Shown piece by piece: positions 9,203-17,383 of a DNA stretch of 64,000 bases. A model generated the notes under the pieces. It was not told the DNA's origin and ran no database searches. It saw nothing but the letters and a program-made list of their open reading frames with translations. The stretch covers positions 62,001 through 126,000 of the forward strand of contig JAPOVV010000045.1 of assembly GCA_026707945.1 (NCBI GenBank), read 5' to 3'. This DNA comes from Gammaproteobacteria bacterium. GTDB taxonomy: Bacteria; Pseudomonadota; Gammaproteobacteria; Pseudomonadales; Azotimanducaceae. Position 1 is the stretch's first letter; every line of letters starts with the position of its first letter. A program made the translations under genes and the position numbers.

Positions 9203-9628
9203 ATGCCTGCGGCGAGACGTCGGCCGATGTCTGAAATCAACGTCGTGCCCTATATCGATGTGATGTTAGTTTTGCTGGTCATATTTATGGCGGCGGCACC
9301 TATGCTTGCGCAGGGAATCCAGCTCGATCTACCAAAGGAGCCATCCGAGCCGCTAGAGCGGAGTGAGCAGGATCCATTGATTGTGAGCATTCAGCGAGAT
9401 GGCTCAATGTACTTGAACGTGGGTGGCGACGAAGGAGAGCCCATAAGCATCTCACAGACCGAGCTGCAAGATCGTGCGATGCGAGTACTAAGAGCGCGAC
9501 CGGATGTACCAGTATTCGTGCGTGGTGATACTGAACTCCCGTACGGCACCATCGTCAACGTCATGACGATATTGCAGCAAGCAGGTGCACAAAGTGTGGG
9601 ATTGTTGACCGAGCCTCCGTCTCTGTGA
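9203..9628 (+). CDS. tolR: Tol-Pal system proton channel subunit TolR
   Basis: ExbD/TolR family protein, 141 residues (E. coli 142). The single TM at about 17-36 contains the proton-carrying Asp in VVPYIDVMLVLLVIFMA (Asp near residue 19). The periplasmic domain ends with the conserved block RGDTELPYGTIVNVM. ATG follows directly on the tolQ stop; its own stop shares GTGA with the tolA start, so the three are probably coupled. Confidence 0.96.
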   Translation: MPAARRRPMSEINVVPYIDVMLVLLVIFMAAAPMLAQGIQLDLPKEPSEPLERSEQDPLIVSIQRDGSMYLNVGGDEGEPISISQTELQDRAMRVLRARPDVPVFVRGDTELPYGTIVNVMTILQQAGAQSVGLLTEPPSL

Positions 9629-10317
9629 ACAGAGCGGCTCTCTATATAAGACGCTATGCGATCGCGTTCGCGGTGGCATTGGTACTGCATATAACCCTCT
9701 TCGTATCACTACAAGCGGCAATAGAGACGTTAACGCCAGAAGCAAATAAAACGATCTTCGAACCGAGACCACTGAAGGCTCGCTTAATCCGAATGCGACC
9801 CCAAGTCGCGATTCCAGATACGACGAGCAACGTGATATCGCCCGATTCGTCCAAGACGGAAGACGAGAAGGCGCCTACGGATCAGTCTGATCGGGAGGAT
9901 GAGTTAACACAACTTGAACGATTGAAGAAAGAGCGTGAGGCGCGTTTAGCAGAACTTCGAAATCGAGCATTTAGGGATGCCGTTGGTGAGGAACTTACAG
10001 CTGAGACATTGGAAGCGATCGAAGATATAACGCAGGTATATATCACAGAGATTTACCTGGCAGTCGTACAAAATTGGTCACGCCCTCCAAGTGCTCGTAA
10101 CGACATGTCAACGATCGTGCTGGTTGAACTTTTCCCATCGGGTGACTTGAATACGGTTGGCGTGATCGAATCGAGCGGTAACGATGCGTTCGACCGCTCG
10201 GCACTGAATGCGGTCAAACGCGCAGCACCGTTCACCGTCCCGGATGACCTAGCGCTCTTTGAGTCGAGTTTTAGGTCATTCACTTTGAACTTTAAACCTC
10301 AGGATTTACTACGTTGA
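9625..10317 (+). CDS. tolA: TolA-like envelope-spanning protein (short)
   Basis: TolA links the TolQR motor to TolB-Pal across the periplasm. This one is only 230 residues (E. coli 421). The N-terminal TM is at about 11-31 (AIAFAVALVLHITLFVSLQA). A charged helical segment at about 75-120 (TQLERLKKEREARLAELRN) replaces the long Ala/Lys coiled coil of domain II. The C-terminal TolA/TonB-like domain is about 130-230 (VVQNWSRPPSARND, IESSGNDAFDRSALNAVKRAAPF). It starts with GTG overlapping tolR by GTGA and shares TTGA with tolB. Identity rests on position plus fold; sequence similarity to E. coli TolA is low. Confidence 0.9.
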   Translation: MNRAALYIRRYAIAFAVALVLHITLFVSLQAAIETLTPEANKTIFEPRPLKARLIRMRPQVAIPDTTSNVISPDSSKTEDEKAPTDQSDREDELTQLERLKKEREARLAELRNRAFRDAVGEELTAETLEAIEDITQVYITEIYLAVVQNWSRPPSARNDMSTIVLVELFPSGDLNTVGVIESSGNDAFDRSALNAVKRAAPFTVPDDLALFESSFRSFTLNFKPQDLLR

Positions 10318-11615
10318 AGCGTGTGTTGGTTGCAGCGTCCTTAATAGCTGCAAGCATGTCTTATTCATTTGAAATCGTCATTGACCGTGGCGTTGATACG
10401 CTTACACCGATTGCGATCGTGCCGTTTCGAATCTATGAGAACGCGATTGATATCACTCCCATCGTCAATTCCGATTTGAGTAGCAGCGGTCAGTTTCGCC
10501 CGATCGATGAAGCGAACATGCTCTCGCTGCCAAGCAGCGCCGAAGAAGTCGCATACCACGACTGGCGTGTTCTTGGTACGGACTACGTCGTGGTTGGCTC
10601 AGTTTTCATTGATGGTTTGGGGTTATTGGTTGCGGAATTCGAGGTGATAGATGTCAACCAAGAGCGAGTTTTGCAATCGGCCCAAGTGAAAGGTAACGTT
10701 GAGGATTCTCGCTCACTTGCTCACCATGTATCAGACGAAGTGTTCCGAGCCATGACGGGAGTTCCGGGAGCGTTTTCGACACGTGTCGCGTACGTTTTAG
10801 TCGAGAACAGAACATTTGTGGATGAACGACATACGTTGATGATCGCAGATTTTGACGGTGAACGTGAGCGACCTATGTTGATTTCAGAGCAACCGATTCT
10901 CTCACCGGCTTGGTCATCAGACGGTAAGCAACTAGCGTACGTTTCGTTCGAGGCAGGATCATCGGCCATTCACATCATCAATCTCGAGACAGGCCAATCG
11001 CGTTTACTTGCGAATTTCGAGGGTATCAATAGCGCACCGTCATTTTCGCCCGACGGGGCTCACATCGCGATGGTCTTATCGCGTGACGGAAATCCGGATA
11101 TCTACACGATCGAAGTTGCATCGAACGTCATACGTCGAATCACAAATCACCGTGCGATTGATACGGAGCCGGTATGGGAGTTGAACGGTGAGAATTTGAT
11201 ATTCACGTCTGATCGAGGAGGTTCACCGCAGATTTATCGCGTGAACGTAGACTCGCTTCGGGTTACGCGCTTGACATTTGAAGGTACGTACAACGCACGA
11301 CCTCGCGTCATGCCAGACAATACCAACTTTATTTTTGTACACCGTTCTGGATCTGGATTTCATATTGCATGGCGAGATTTGGAAGGAAATCGTGCGGCAC
11401 GAATCCTCTCATCAAACGTTCTTGATGAGTCGCCATCAGTTGCACCGAACGGTGTAATGATGATGTATTCAACTAAATCAAATAGAAAAGGTATACTATC
11501 CATCGTATCGGTCAGCGGTGAAGTTGAGTACAAGCTGACGTCCCCGACCGGTGATGTGATTGAACCTGCGTGGTCGCCTTACTTGCCGCTAACTACAACC
11601 TTCGTCGAGCGCTAG
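10314..11615 (+). CDS. tolB: Tol-Pal system beta-propeller protein TolB
   Basis: Periplasmic protein of 433 residues (E. coli 430). A signal peptide occupies about 1-18 (RVLVAASLIAASMSYS). The N-terminal alpha/beta domain (TPIAIVPF, YVVVGSV) is followed by a six-bladed propeller at about 170-430 with repeating WSSDGKQLAYVSFE, FSPDGAHIAMVLS and SPSVAPNGVMMMYST blades. It binds Pal and the C-terminus of TolA. Start is TTG within the TTGA shared with tolA. Pal follows after 26 bp. Confidence 0.97.
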   Translation: MKRVLVAASLIAASMSYSFEIVIDRGVDTLTPIAIVPFRIYENAIDITPIVNSDLSSSGQFRPIDEANMLSLPSSAEEVAYHDWRVLGTDYVVVGSVFIDGLGLLVAEFEVIDVNQERVLQSAQVKGNVEDSRSLAHHVSDEVFRAMTGVPGAFSTRVAYVLVENRTFVDERHTLMIADFDGERERPMLISEQPILSPAWSSDGKQLAYVSFEAGSSAIHIINLETGQSRLLANFEGINSAPSFSPDGAHIAMVLSRDGNPDIYTIEVASNVIRRITNHRAIDTEPVWELNGENLIFTSDRGGSPQIYRVNVDSLRVTRLTFEGTYNARPRVMPDNTNFIFVHRSGSGFHIAWRDLEGNRAARILSSNVLDESPSVAPNGVMMMYSTKSNRKGILSIVSVSGEVEYKLTSPTGDVIEPAWSPYLPLTTTFVER

Positions 11616-11641
11616 GCGAGTTGAAATACGGAGAGACATAG

Positions 11642-12205
11642 ATGTCCCACTTGAAGAACGGCGCATGGATCGCCTTGTTGCTTGTGTGTGGTTTATTAAC
11701 CGCGTGTGCTAGCCAAACTGGTTGCGGTACGCCAGTAGAAGAAGAACCGGTAGTCGTAATTGAAAGACCCCCAGCGCCGGAGCCAGAGCCAGTCCCAGAA
11801 CCAGAAGTCGAGGAAATACCTGACTTTATGGAATTACCTGATGGGACGACGGTAGCTGTTGACTCGGAAGGCAGCGTGATTCGATCAGTCTTTAATTTCG
11901 AATTTGATGAGTCGGAAATCGGGAGTGGTGATTTCCGCGTATTGCAACAGCACGCTGCACGACTTAACCGTAACCGCGATCAGTCTGTGACCATCGACGG
12001 ACACTGTGACGAACGTGGAACACGGGAATACAATCTTGCTCTTGGCGAGCGTCGCGCCATGGCAGTCCAAGATTTTCTCCTTGCGAATGGTGTAAGGCCT
12101 TCACAGATGTCAGCGCGGAGTTTTGGAGAAGAACGCCCGGTTGACACTGGCTCGGATGAAGCAGCTTGGGCGAAAAACCGACGCGTAGAGCTGAAGTACG
12201 AGTGA
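11642..12205 (+). CDS. pal: Peptidoglycan-associated lipoprotein Pal
   Basis: Outer-membrane lipoprotein that tethers the membrane to peptidoglycan, 187 residues. Lipobox LTAC places the lipidated Cys at about residue 22. A Pro/Glu-rich linker covers about 30-60. The OmpA-like peptidoglycan-binding domain at about 75-187 has VTIDGHCDERGTREYNLALGERRA, whose Asp and Arg contact diaminopimelate. ATG is preceded by GGAGAG at a normal distance. It closes the core tol operon before cpoB. Confidence 0.97.
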   Translation: MSHLKNGAWIALLLVCGLLTACASQTGCGTPVEEEPVVVIERPPAPEPEPVPEPEVEEIPDFMELPDGTTVAVDSEGSVIRSVFNFEFDESEIGSGDFRVLQQHAARLNRNRDQSVTIDGHCDERGTREYNLALGERRAMAVQDFLLANGVRPSQMSARSFGEERPVDTGSDEAAWAKNRRVELKYE

Positions 12206-12274
12206 AGCGCACCGGAAACGGATAACGATCTAGTGAGGTTGACGTAAGCCGCTTCCAGTCAGCTTTAGCAGCAT

Positions 12275-12317
12275 TCGTGGTTCTCGCCGGACTTGCTTCG
12301 TCCGGCGAGAATCATGA
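12275..12317 (+). promoter_or_regulatory. Strong hairpin overlapping the apparent cpoB start
   Basis: Perfect 12-bp stem TTCTCGCCGGAC (12281-12292) with GTCCGGCGAGAA (12300-12311), loop TTGCTTC. It extends outward by six more pairs, two of them G-U, to 18 bp (12275-12317). The first canonical start codon of the downstream frame, GTG at 12277, lies inside the stem. There is no T tract, so a simple terminator is unlikely. Control of cpoB translation or mRNA processing after pal is plausible, or the repeat may only reflect the encoded protein sequence. Confidence 0.6.
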
Positions 12318-13041
12318 TTCCGAAATTACCGAGCCATTCGAGTCTCCGACTGATGAGACTCAGTCTCAACCTATCAACGCGCTTGAGATTCTTGAGACTG
12401 ATGCGGGTCGTGCGAATGACCTTGACGTTCAGACCCCTACAGCCCAAACCGACGATGAACGCCTGCTGACGTTATTCACACGTATTCAAACACTGGAACG
12501 TGAATATTCGATCCTCCATGGTAGGGTCGAAGAACTGGAACACTTGTACCAGGAAGAGCGGCATATGAATCGTCGGCGATTCTTAGACCTAGACCGAAGG
12601 TTGCGAGAACAATTTGGTGGTCAGCTCGCACCTGAAGATGCGTTAACTACTGAAGACGTCAACTCCGAAATAGGGATGTATCGTCGCGGTATGGCATTCG
12701 TTGACGCGGAGGACTTTGCTCAAGCGGCGGCGCTCTTTCAGCAGGTCGTCGACACATTTCCGAATGGGGAACGCGTACCGGATGCGATGTACTGGTTAGC
12801 CGAAATATACAGAATCGTTGATCCTAAAGATCTTGAGAAATCTCGTCAGTTTTTCGTGCAAATGGTGACGTTGTATTCAGATCATGCGCGCATCCCTGAA
12901 GCGCTCGCAAAGCTCGGCATGGTTTACCACGAGTTGGGTAACGTTACGCGTGCGCTCGAATATTTAGATCGCGTTGTCGCTGAGTATCCGGATCATGACG
13001 CCGCACGTCTTGCGGAAACGTACGCACAAGAACTGAGGTAG
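12277..13041 (+). CDS. cpoB: Cell division coordinator CpoB (YbgF), TPR protein; start uncertain
   Basis: Periplasmic partner of the Tol-Pal system that links peptidoglycan synthesis to outer-membrane constriction. The N-terminal coiled coil (about 55-105, LFTRIQTLEREYSILHGRVE) is followed by TPR motifs at about 125-254 (YRRGMAFVDAEDFAQAAALF, MYWLAEIY). From GTG 12277 the protein has 254 residues but only half a signal peptide. The frame stays open upstream to a TAA at 12223 and encodes SRFQSALAAF just before, which would complete a signal peptide, yet no ATG/GTG/TTG exists there. GTA at 12244, with GTGAGG five bases before it, would give 265 residues. An indel error is the alternative. Confidence 0.9.
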   Translation: MVLAGLASSGENHDSEITEPFESPTDETQSQPINALEILETDAGRANDLDVQTPTAQTDDERLLTLFTRIQTLEREYSILHGRVEELEHLYQEERHMNRRRFLDLDRRLREQFGGQLAPEDALTTEDVNSEIGMYRRGMAFVDAEDFAQAAALFQQVVDTFPNGERVPDAMYWLAEIYRIVDPKDLEKSRQFFVQMVTLYSDHARIPEALAKLGMVYHELGNVTRALEYLDRVVAEYPDHDAARLAETYAQELR

Positions 13042-13109
13042 TAGTCGTTCTCTCGCGGCCGAATCCAGTGTTTCGGAGGCGGTTGGCGGAAAACGATGCT
13101 CGTGGGAAA

Positions 13110-13185
13110 TGGTGGGTCGTCTGGGATTCGAACCCAGGACCAACAGGTTAAAAGCCTGGTGCTCTACCAACTGAGCTAACGACCC
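13110..13185 (-). tRNA. tRNA-Lys (anticodon TTT)
   Basis: The minus strand folds as a 76-base tRNA with acceptor GGGTCGT/ACGACCC, D arm AGCTCAGTTGGTAGAGC, anticodon arm with CTTTTAA in the loop (anticodon TTT) and T loop GGTTCGAATCC. Discriminator A is at 13113 and CCA is encoded at 13110-13112. It lies convergent to the cpoB transcript. Confidence 0.98.
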
Positions 13186-13186
13186 C

Positions 13187-13220
13187 GAATTTGAGGTGCG
13201 GATTTTAAGTTCTCAAATTC
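13187..13220 (-). promoter_or_regulatory. Inverted repeat in the tRNA-Lys promoter region
   Basis: GAATTTGAG (13187-13195) and CTCAAATTC (13212-13220) are perfect 9-bp arms with a 16-base spacer, abutting the 5' end of tRNA-Lys. The spacer on the minus strand contains TTAAAAT, a possible -10 element. It could be an operator or chance in AT-rich sequence. Confidence 0.3.
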
Positions 13221-13305
13221 AAATTTGCGATCTTTTGTTGCTTAACATCATCAGCGTTAAATTCACTGAACCAATGCACGTTCAAATCTCTGAGATTCAA
13301 AGTTC

Positions 13306-14082
13306 ATGTCACTGACCACATTAAGTCGATCCATTGAGGGTAAAGTCGCGTTGATTACTGGTGCGGCGAGCGGAATGGGACAAGCGACGGCTGAATTGTT
13401 TGCGGAACAAGGAGCAAAGGTTGCACTGACAGATGTATCCATCGAAGCGCAGGAGCAAGTAGTCGAACGGATCACCAACGCTGGCTATGTTGCGAGAGGG
13501 TGGCATTTGGACGTGATGGATGCATCCCAAATCGAAGCGCGCGTGGTTGAGATAGCAGAACACTTTGGCGGGTTGGACATCCTAGTAAATAACGCTGGGA
13601 TAGGCGCAGGAGCTCCCATTGATTCTGATGACTATGAGGCTGTTTGGGAACGCGGTATCAGCACCATGCTAACCGCGCATGTTCGGACGATTCGCGCCGC
13701 CTTGCCGTATTTAAGACAATCCGACAGCGCCCGTATCGTCAATATCGCATCGACTGAGGGCCTGGGTGCGACAAAGCGAATTAGTGCATACACCACTGCG
13801 AAAACCGGTGTCATCGGCTTGACACGGTCGCTTGCGGTTGAATTCGGTGCGGAGGGGATCACAGTAAATTGCATTTGCCCTGGTCCGATTCGGACGGGAA
13901 TGACGGCAAGCATCGATGAAGCGGACAAACGTGAATACGCTCGTCGACGCGTGGCGCTAAAGCGCTATGCGATACCCGAAGAGGTAGCACACATGACGCT
14001 GAGTTTGGTGTTACCGGCCGCTTCGTTCGTGACAGGCGTGACGCTTCCAGTAGACGGTGGGTTGACCATCAAGAACGCGTAG
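13306..14082 (+). CDS. SDR-family NAD(P)-dependent oxidoreductase
   Basis: Classical short-chain dehydrogenase of 258 residues. The Rossmann cofactor motif TGAASGMGQ is near residues 18-26 and NNAG near residue 95. The catalytic Ser lies in NIASTEG, and YTTAK supplies the catalytic Tyr and Lys near 165-169. The C-terminus has the usual CPGPIRTGM and VDGG elements. The substrate cannot be told from sequence. ATG start. The MBL-fold hydrolase starts 8 bp after its stop, so the pair is probably one transcription unit, perhaps acting on a lactone or ester and its alcohol. Confidence 0.92.
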   Translation: MSLTTLSRSIEGKVALITGAASGMGQATAELFAEQGAKVALTDVSIEAQEQVVERITNAGYVARGWHLDVMDASQIEARVVEIAEHFGGLDILVNNAGIGAGAPIDSDDYEAVWERGISTMLTAHVRTIRAALPYLRQSDSARIVNIASTEGLGATKRISAYTTAKTGVIGLTRSLAVEFGAEGITVNCICPGPIRTGMTASIDEADKREYARRRVALKRYAIPEEVAHMTLSLVLPAASFVTGVTLPVDGGLTIKNA

Positions 14083-14090
14083 TTTTTCGC

Positions 14091-14933
14091 ATGAAATGGC
14101 AAATCGGTGACGTATCCGTCACAAAAATCGTCGAACTAACGTCGGCAAGTCTAGGCGAGTACATTCTGCCGGACGCAACCGCTGATGAATTGCGGAAAAT
14201 CCAGTGGATTGGCCCGTTCCTTGATTCAGATGCACGGATGGTGTTGTCGTTTCACAGCTTGATCGTTCAAACGGCGAGTCGCTTCGTGATCGTCGACACT
14301 TGTATTGGTAACAAAAAGACACGAAATTACCCGCGCTGGAATCAAATGCACACGAATTTTCTCGAGGATCTTCAGGACGCGGGATTTCAAGAAGACGCTT
14401 TCGATACGGTTTTGTGCACACACATGCACGTAGATCATGTAGGTTGGAACACGTACCGTCACGAAGACCGATGGCTGCCTACATTCAAGAATGCGCGATA
14501 TCTATACGCTCGTGAGGAGTGGGATCACTGGAAAGTTGAGAGTCAGGATGACTACGGTCCTGTTATCGAGGATTCGGTACAACCGATTTTTGACTTAGGT
14601 TTAGCCGATCTTGTCGAGTCTACGCATCAAGTTAGTGACGAAATCCAGCTAGTTCCTACAGCTGGTCACACGCCCGGTCATGTGAGCGTCTACATCAAAT
14701 CGCGGGGCGAGGAAGCGATCATCACGGGCGATATCTTTCACCATCCTTGCCAAATCGCACGCCCGAAATGGTGTGCAACCGCTGACAGCGATCAAGCAGC
14801 CGCATTACGCACTCGGCAGGCTTTTCTGGAGGAATATTCCGACCGCCCGATCCTTTGCATTGGTACGCACTTTGCAGGCGTGACGGCCGGTAAACTGGTT
14901 CGCGACGGCGATACGTATCGCCTAGATTATTAG
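14091..14933 (+). CDS. Metallo-beta-lactamase-fold hydrolase
   Basis: MBL superfamily protein of 280 residues. The metal-binding motif THMHVDHVGW (HxHxDH) is near residues 109-118. Further ligands are in TAGHTPGHVSVYI (about 195) and GDIFHHP (about 220), and a terminal His in GTHFAG. The TAGHTPGH element and the extended N-terminus resemble lactonase-like members such as N-acyl homoserine lactonases, but esterase or other hydrolase roles are equally possible. Downstream of the SDR gene by 8 bp. Its stop abuts, with no gap, the stop of the convergent alpha/beta hydrolase. Confidence 0.88.
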   Translation: MKWQIGDVSVTKIVELTSASLGEYILPDATADELRKIQWIGPFLDSDARMVLSFHSLIVQTASRFVIVDTCIGNKKTRNYPRWNQMHTNFLEDLQDAGFQEDAFDTVLCTHMHVDHVGWNTYRHEDRWLPTFKNARYLYAREEWDHWKVESQDDYGPVIEDSVQPIFDLGLADLVESTHQVSDEIQLVPTAGHTPGHVSVYIKSRGEEAIITGDIFHHPCQIARPKWCATADSDQAAALRTRQAFLEEYSDRPILCIGTHFAGVTAGKLVRDGDTYRLDY

Positions 14934-15521
14934 CTAACTTGCCAAGACGCGTGTAAGCACGTCGACTAGGTCTGGTCCAAATGCACCTAGGAAATGGTCA
15001 GCATCTTCAATCACGTGTAAAGTTCTGTCGGTGTTCGCGTACGTCCATTCCGAAAGGACATCGATGGAGCTAATCGGGTCGTTGTCACCGACAACCAAGT
15101 CGACCTTAGCCTCCAGGTCAGGAAAAACGGACTGCGTCGGAGGTGCAAACAGCACCAGATCACGATTTTCTGCCGATTGCGCTGCGTAGTTCAATACGAC
15201 CCCTGCGCCGAAAGAATAGCCTCCCAGGATTAGCCGTTCGAAACGAGACCCGAACTCGTTTACGATAGTCGTAAGGTCGGCGACCTCACCAATCCCTTCA
15301 TCATAGGAACCAGCGCTCGCACCGACGCCTCGAAAGTTGAATCGAATCGTCGAAATATCGAGTGACTTAGCGACGCGTGACGTAACTTCTAAGACGCCGT
15401 CCAGCATTGAGCCGCCATACAGTGGATGGGGATGACATAAAACCATCGCACGAGTAGACGGCGAGGGTTCGAACATCCATTCAAGATCACCGATCTCACC
15501 CTGTGTTTTACCGTACTCCAC
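14934..15521 (-). CDS. Alpha/beta hydrolase (COG2945-like)
   Basis: Compact hydrolase of 195 residues. The oxyanion region is LCHPHPLYGGSM (about 32-43). RFNFRGVGASAG follows, the nucleophile Ser is in GGYSFGAGV (about 97-105), Asp is in VVGDNDPIS and the catalytic His is in EDADHFLG (about 172). This arrangement is typical of short predicted hydrolases related to serine aminopeptidases and dienelactone hydrolases. The substrate is unknown. The ATG start overlaps no neighbour; 183 bp separate it from the divergent phosphoesterase. Confidence 0.87.
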   Translation of the reverse strand: MEYGKTQGEIGDLEWMFEPSPSTRAMVLCHPHPLYGGSMLDGVLEVTSRVAKSLDISTIRFNFRGVGASAGSYDEGIGEVADLTTIVNEFGSRFERLILGGYSFGAGVVLNYAAQSAENRDLVLFAPPTQSVFPDLEAKVDLVVGDNDPISSIDVLSEWTYANTDRTLHVIEDADHFLGAFGPDLVDVLTRVLAS

Positions 15522-15704
15522 GATTCATTCAACTCCCGACGTAGACGACAACTTTAACGAACTTGCACGACTTGGCCTTGCAGGCTGCTTCTTTAATGTT
15601 CCTGACGTTGGATGGTTTCATGACAGTAAGACCGGAATCTGAAATCGCGCTAATCTAGAATGTCGCACCTTGTTGATGTCGTCGGGTGAAATGGAGACAG
15701 GAGA

Positions 15705-16298
15705 TTGACGACAAGAATTGGATTGGTGTCGGACACCCATATACCTGAGAGCCGAAAAGAACTATGGCCACAGGTATACGACGCGTTTCAAGGTGTGGAT
15801 TGCATCTTTCATGGGGGTGATATTCACGACGTCGCGTTACTGGATACGTTTGAGCAGATCGCGCCGATCTACTGCGCAAGAGGTAATGGTGAAGACGGTA
15901 GTGGCGGTCGTCCGATACAACCTGAAGATCCGCGCGTTAAGTACTCCTGGACACTAGATATCGAAGATTTGACTGTCGGACTAACTCACTACATTTCGTT
16001 ATTACCAGGCGAAGATACATTTTCGTTTAAAAAGTCGATCGAGCGTTATTTCCCTGACAAGCGACCGGATGTCATCGTGTTCGGCGATACGCACACGGAA
16101 TTGATCGAAGAAGTCGAAGGTGTGTTATGTGTTAATCCCGGTTCACCGACGTATCCTCACAATTACGACACCCAATACGGCACCATCGGATTTTTAGAAA
16201 TAGATGGTCGTGATTCCCAAGCATCCGTTTGGTTGATTAACGACGACGGGATTGAACCGTTTCAATGGGATGAAGCGCCGCCTTGGAAGCGACGCTAG
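15705..16298 (+). CDS. Metallophosphoesterase, YfcE/MJ0936 family
   Basis: Calcineurin-like phosphoesterase of 197 residues. Metal motifs are SDTHIP (about 9-14), HGGDIHD (about 39), RGNGE (about 61) and GDTHTE near 126, where the usual GHTH reads GDTHT. NPGSPTYPHN completes the YfcE-type signature. The family hydrolyses phosphodiesters or phosphoproteins in vitro; the natural substrate here is unknown. TTG start with GGAG eight bases upstream. A convergent SDR gene follows after a hairpin. Confidence 0.88.
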   Translation: MTTRIGLVSDTHIPESRKELWPQVYDAFQGVDCIFHGGDIHDVALLDTFEQIAPIYCARGNGEDGSGGRPIQPEDPRVKYSWTLDIEDLTVGLTHYISLLPGEDTFSFKKSIERYFPDKRPDVIVFGDTHTELIEEVEGVLCVNPGSPTYPHNYDTQYGTIGFLEIDGRDSQASVWLINDDGIEPFQWDEAPPWKRR

Positions 16299-16307
16299 AA
16301 CGATACC

Positions 16308-16328
16308 GCCGCACGTGATGCGTGCGGC
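16308..16328. terminator. Symmetric hairpin between convergent genes
   Basis: GCCGCACG (16308-16315), loop TGATG, CGTGCGGC (16321-16328): perfect 8-bp GC-rich stem between the convergent stops at 16298 and 16344. It can end transcription from either side, although neither flank has a clean T run. Confidence 0.55.
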
Positions 16329-16343
16329 AACTACCAGAATTTT

Positions 16344-17222
16344 CTAAATCATTCCTCCCGTGGGATTAATTGCGGGCCAGGATTCCTTCGTTGCAAGGAT
16401 GGCTTCACCGACTTCCGCTACGTCCCAGGGACCTTCGGATTCGTCTTGGCGAGCAATCTCTTGAAGTTGCCAGGAGAGCATCGATACCCGATTGCCAGCC
16501 ACCAACCAAGTCCTGCCGGTCACTTCTTTCGCTTCGTCGGAGCACAGCCAAACGACCATTGGCGATACGCGCTCTGGAGGGAAGTTGTCCTTTACCTGAT
16601 CAGGGAAAATGTCGTCCGTCAAGCGCGATAAGGCGGTTGGTGCCAGTATGTTGACCGTGATACCGTACTTCATGCCCTCGAGGTAGAGGCAACGCGCCAT
16701 TCCCGCGATACCAGCTTTGGCTGCGCCATAGTTGGTTTGTCCGAAGTTGCCCAACAATCCGGATGTCGAACTCGTAACGACGATTCGACCGCCGGTTTCC
16801 TGCGCCAGCATCTGATCATAGGCGGCTTTTGTTGTTAAGTAGGTCCCTTTGAGGTGAACGTTTACGACGACATCCCACATGTCGTCCGTCATGTTCTTGA
16901 ACGACTTGTCACGCAGAATACCCGCGTTCGCAATGCAGATATCGAGCTTTCCGAAGTTGTCTACCGCTGTTTTCACCATTGCTTTCGTGTCTTCAGGTAC
17001 AGCCACATTACCGTAATCAGCTGCAGCGCTTCCGCCTGCAGCCTTGATCTCGTTCACGACTTCGTCAGCCATACTGTGACCGGACCCAGTACCATCGCGA
17101 GCGCCACCTAAATCGTTAACTACAACACTTGCACCTTCTTCTGCAAGCAGCAAAGCGTGTGTTCGACCCAAGCCGCCACCGGCGCCGGTGACTAAGGCGA
17201 CCTTTCCGTCAAGTAGTCCCAT
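16344..17222 (-). CDS. SDR-family oxidoreductase, (3R)-hydroxyacyl-CoA dehydrogenase-like
   Basis: Short-chain dehydrogenase of 292 residues. Cofactor motif TGAGGGLGRTHA is at about 13-24, followed by VVNDLGG with a longer loop (GARDGTGSGHSMADEV). That insertion is characteristic of the SDR module of peroxisomal multifunctional enzyme type 2 and bacterial relatives. NAGILRDKSF is near 97-106, catalytic Ser in TSSTSGLLG, and YGAAKAG provides Tyr and Lys. About 50 C-terminal residues extend beyond the core. It probably oxidises 3-hydroxyacyl-CoA thioesters; this is inferred from the family. Minus strand, alone. Confidence 0.9.
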   Translation of the reverse strand: MGLLDGKVALVTGAGGGLGRTHALLLAEEGASVVVNDLGGARDGTGSGHSMADEVVNEIKAAGGSAAADYGNVAVPEDTKAMVKTAVDNFGKLDICIANAGILRDKSFKNMTDDMWDVVVNVHLKGTYLTTKAAYDQMLAQETGGRIVVTSSTSGLLGNFGQTNYGAAKAGIAGMARCLYLEGMKYGITVNILAPTALSRLTDDIFPDQVKDNFPPERVSPMVVWLCSDEAKEVTGRTWLVAGNRVSMLSWQLQEIARQDESEGPWDVAEVGEAILATKESWPAINPTGGMI

Positions 17223-17383
17223 GAGTTATTCCTGATTGCGAATGGACAATGAAATTTAGGCGGACGATTTTAGTTTTGGGTCAGGCGTAGAAATGGCTAT
17301 CGATTTGCAATGCGTGCAAAACTCAATAGGAACTAGAAGTTCACCCACGCTTGATAATCCGCACTGCAGTTATGGAGGACGTT

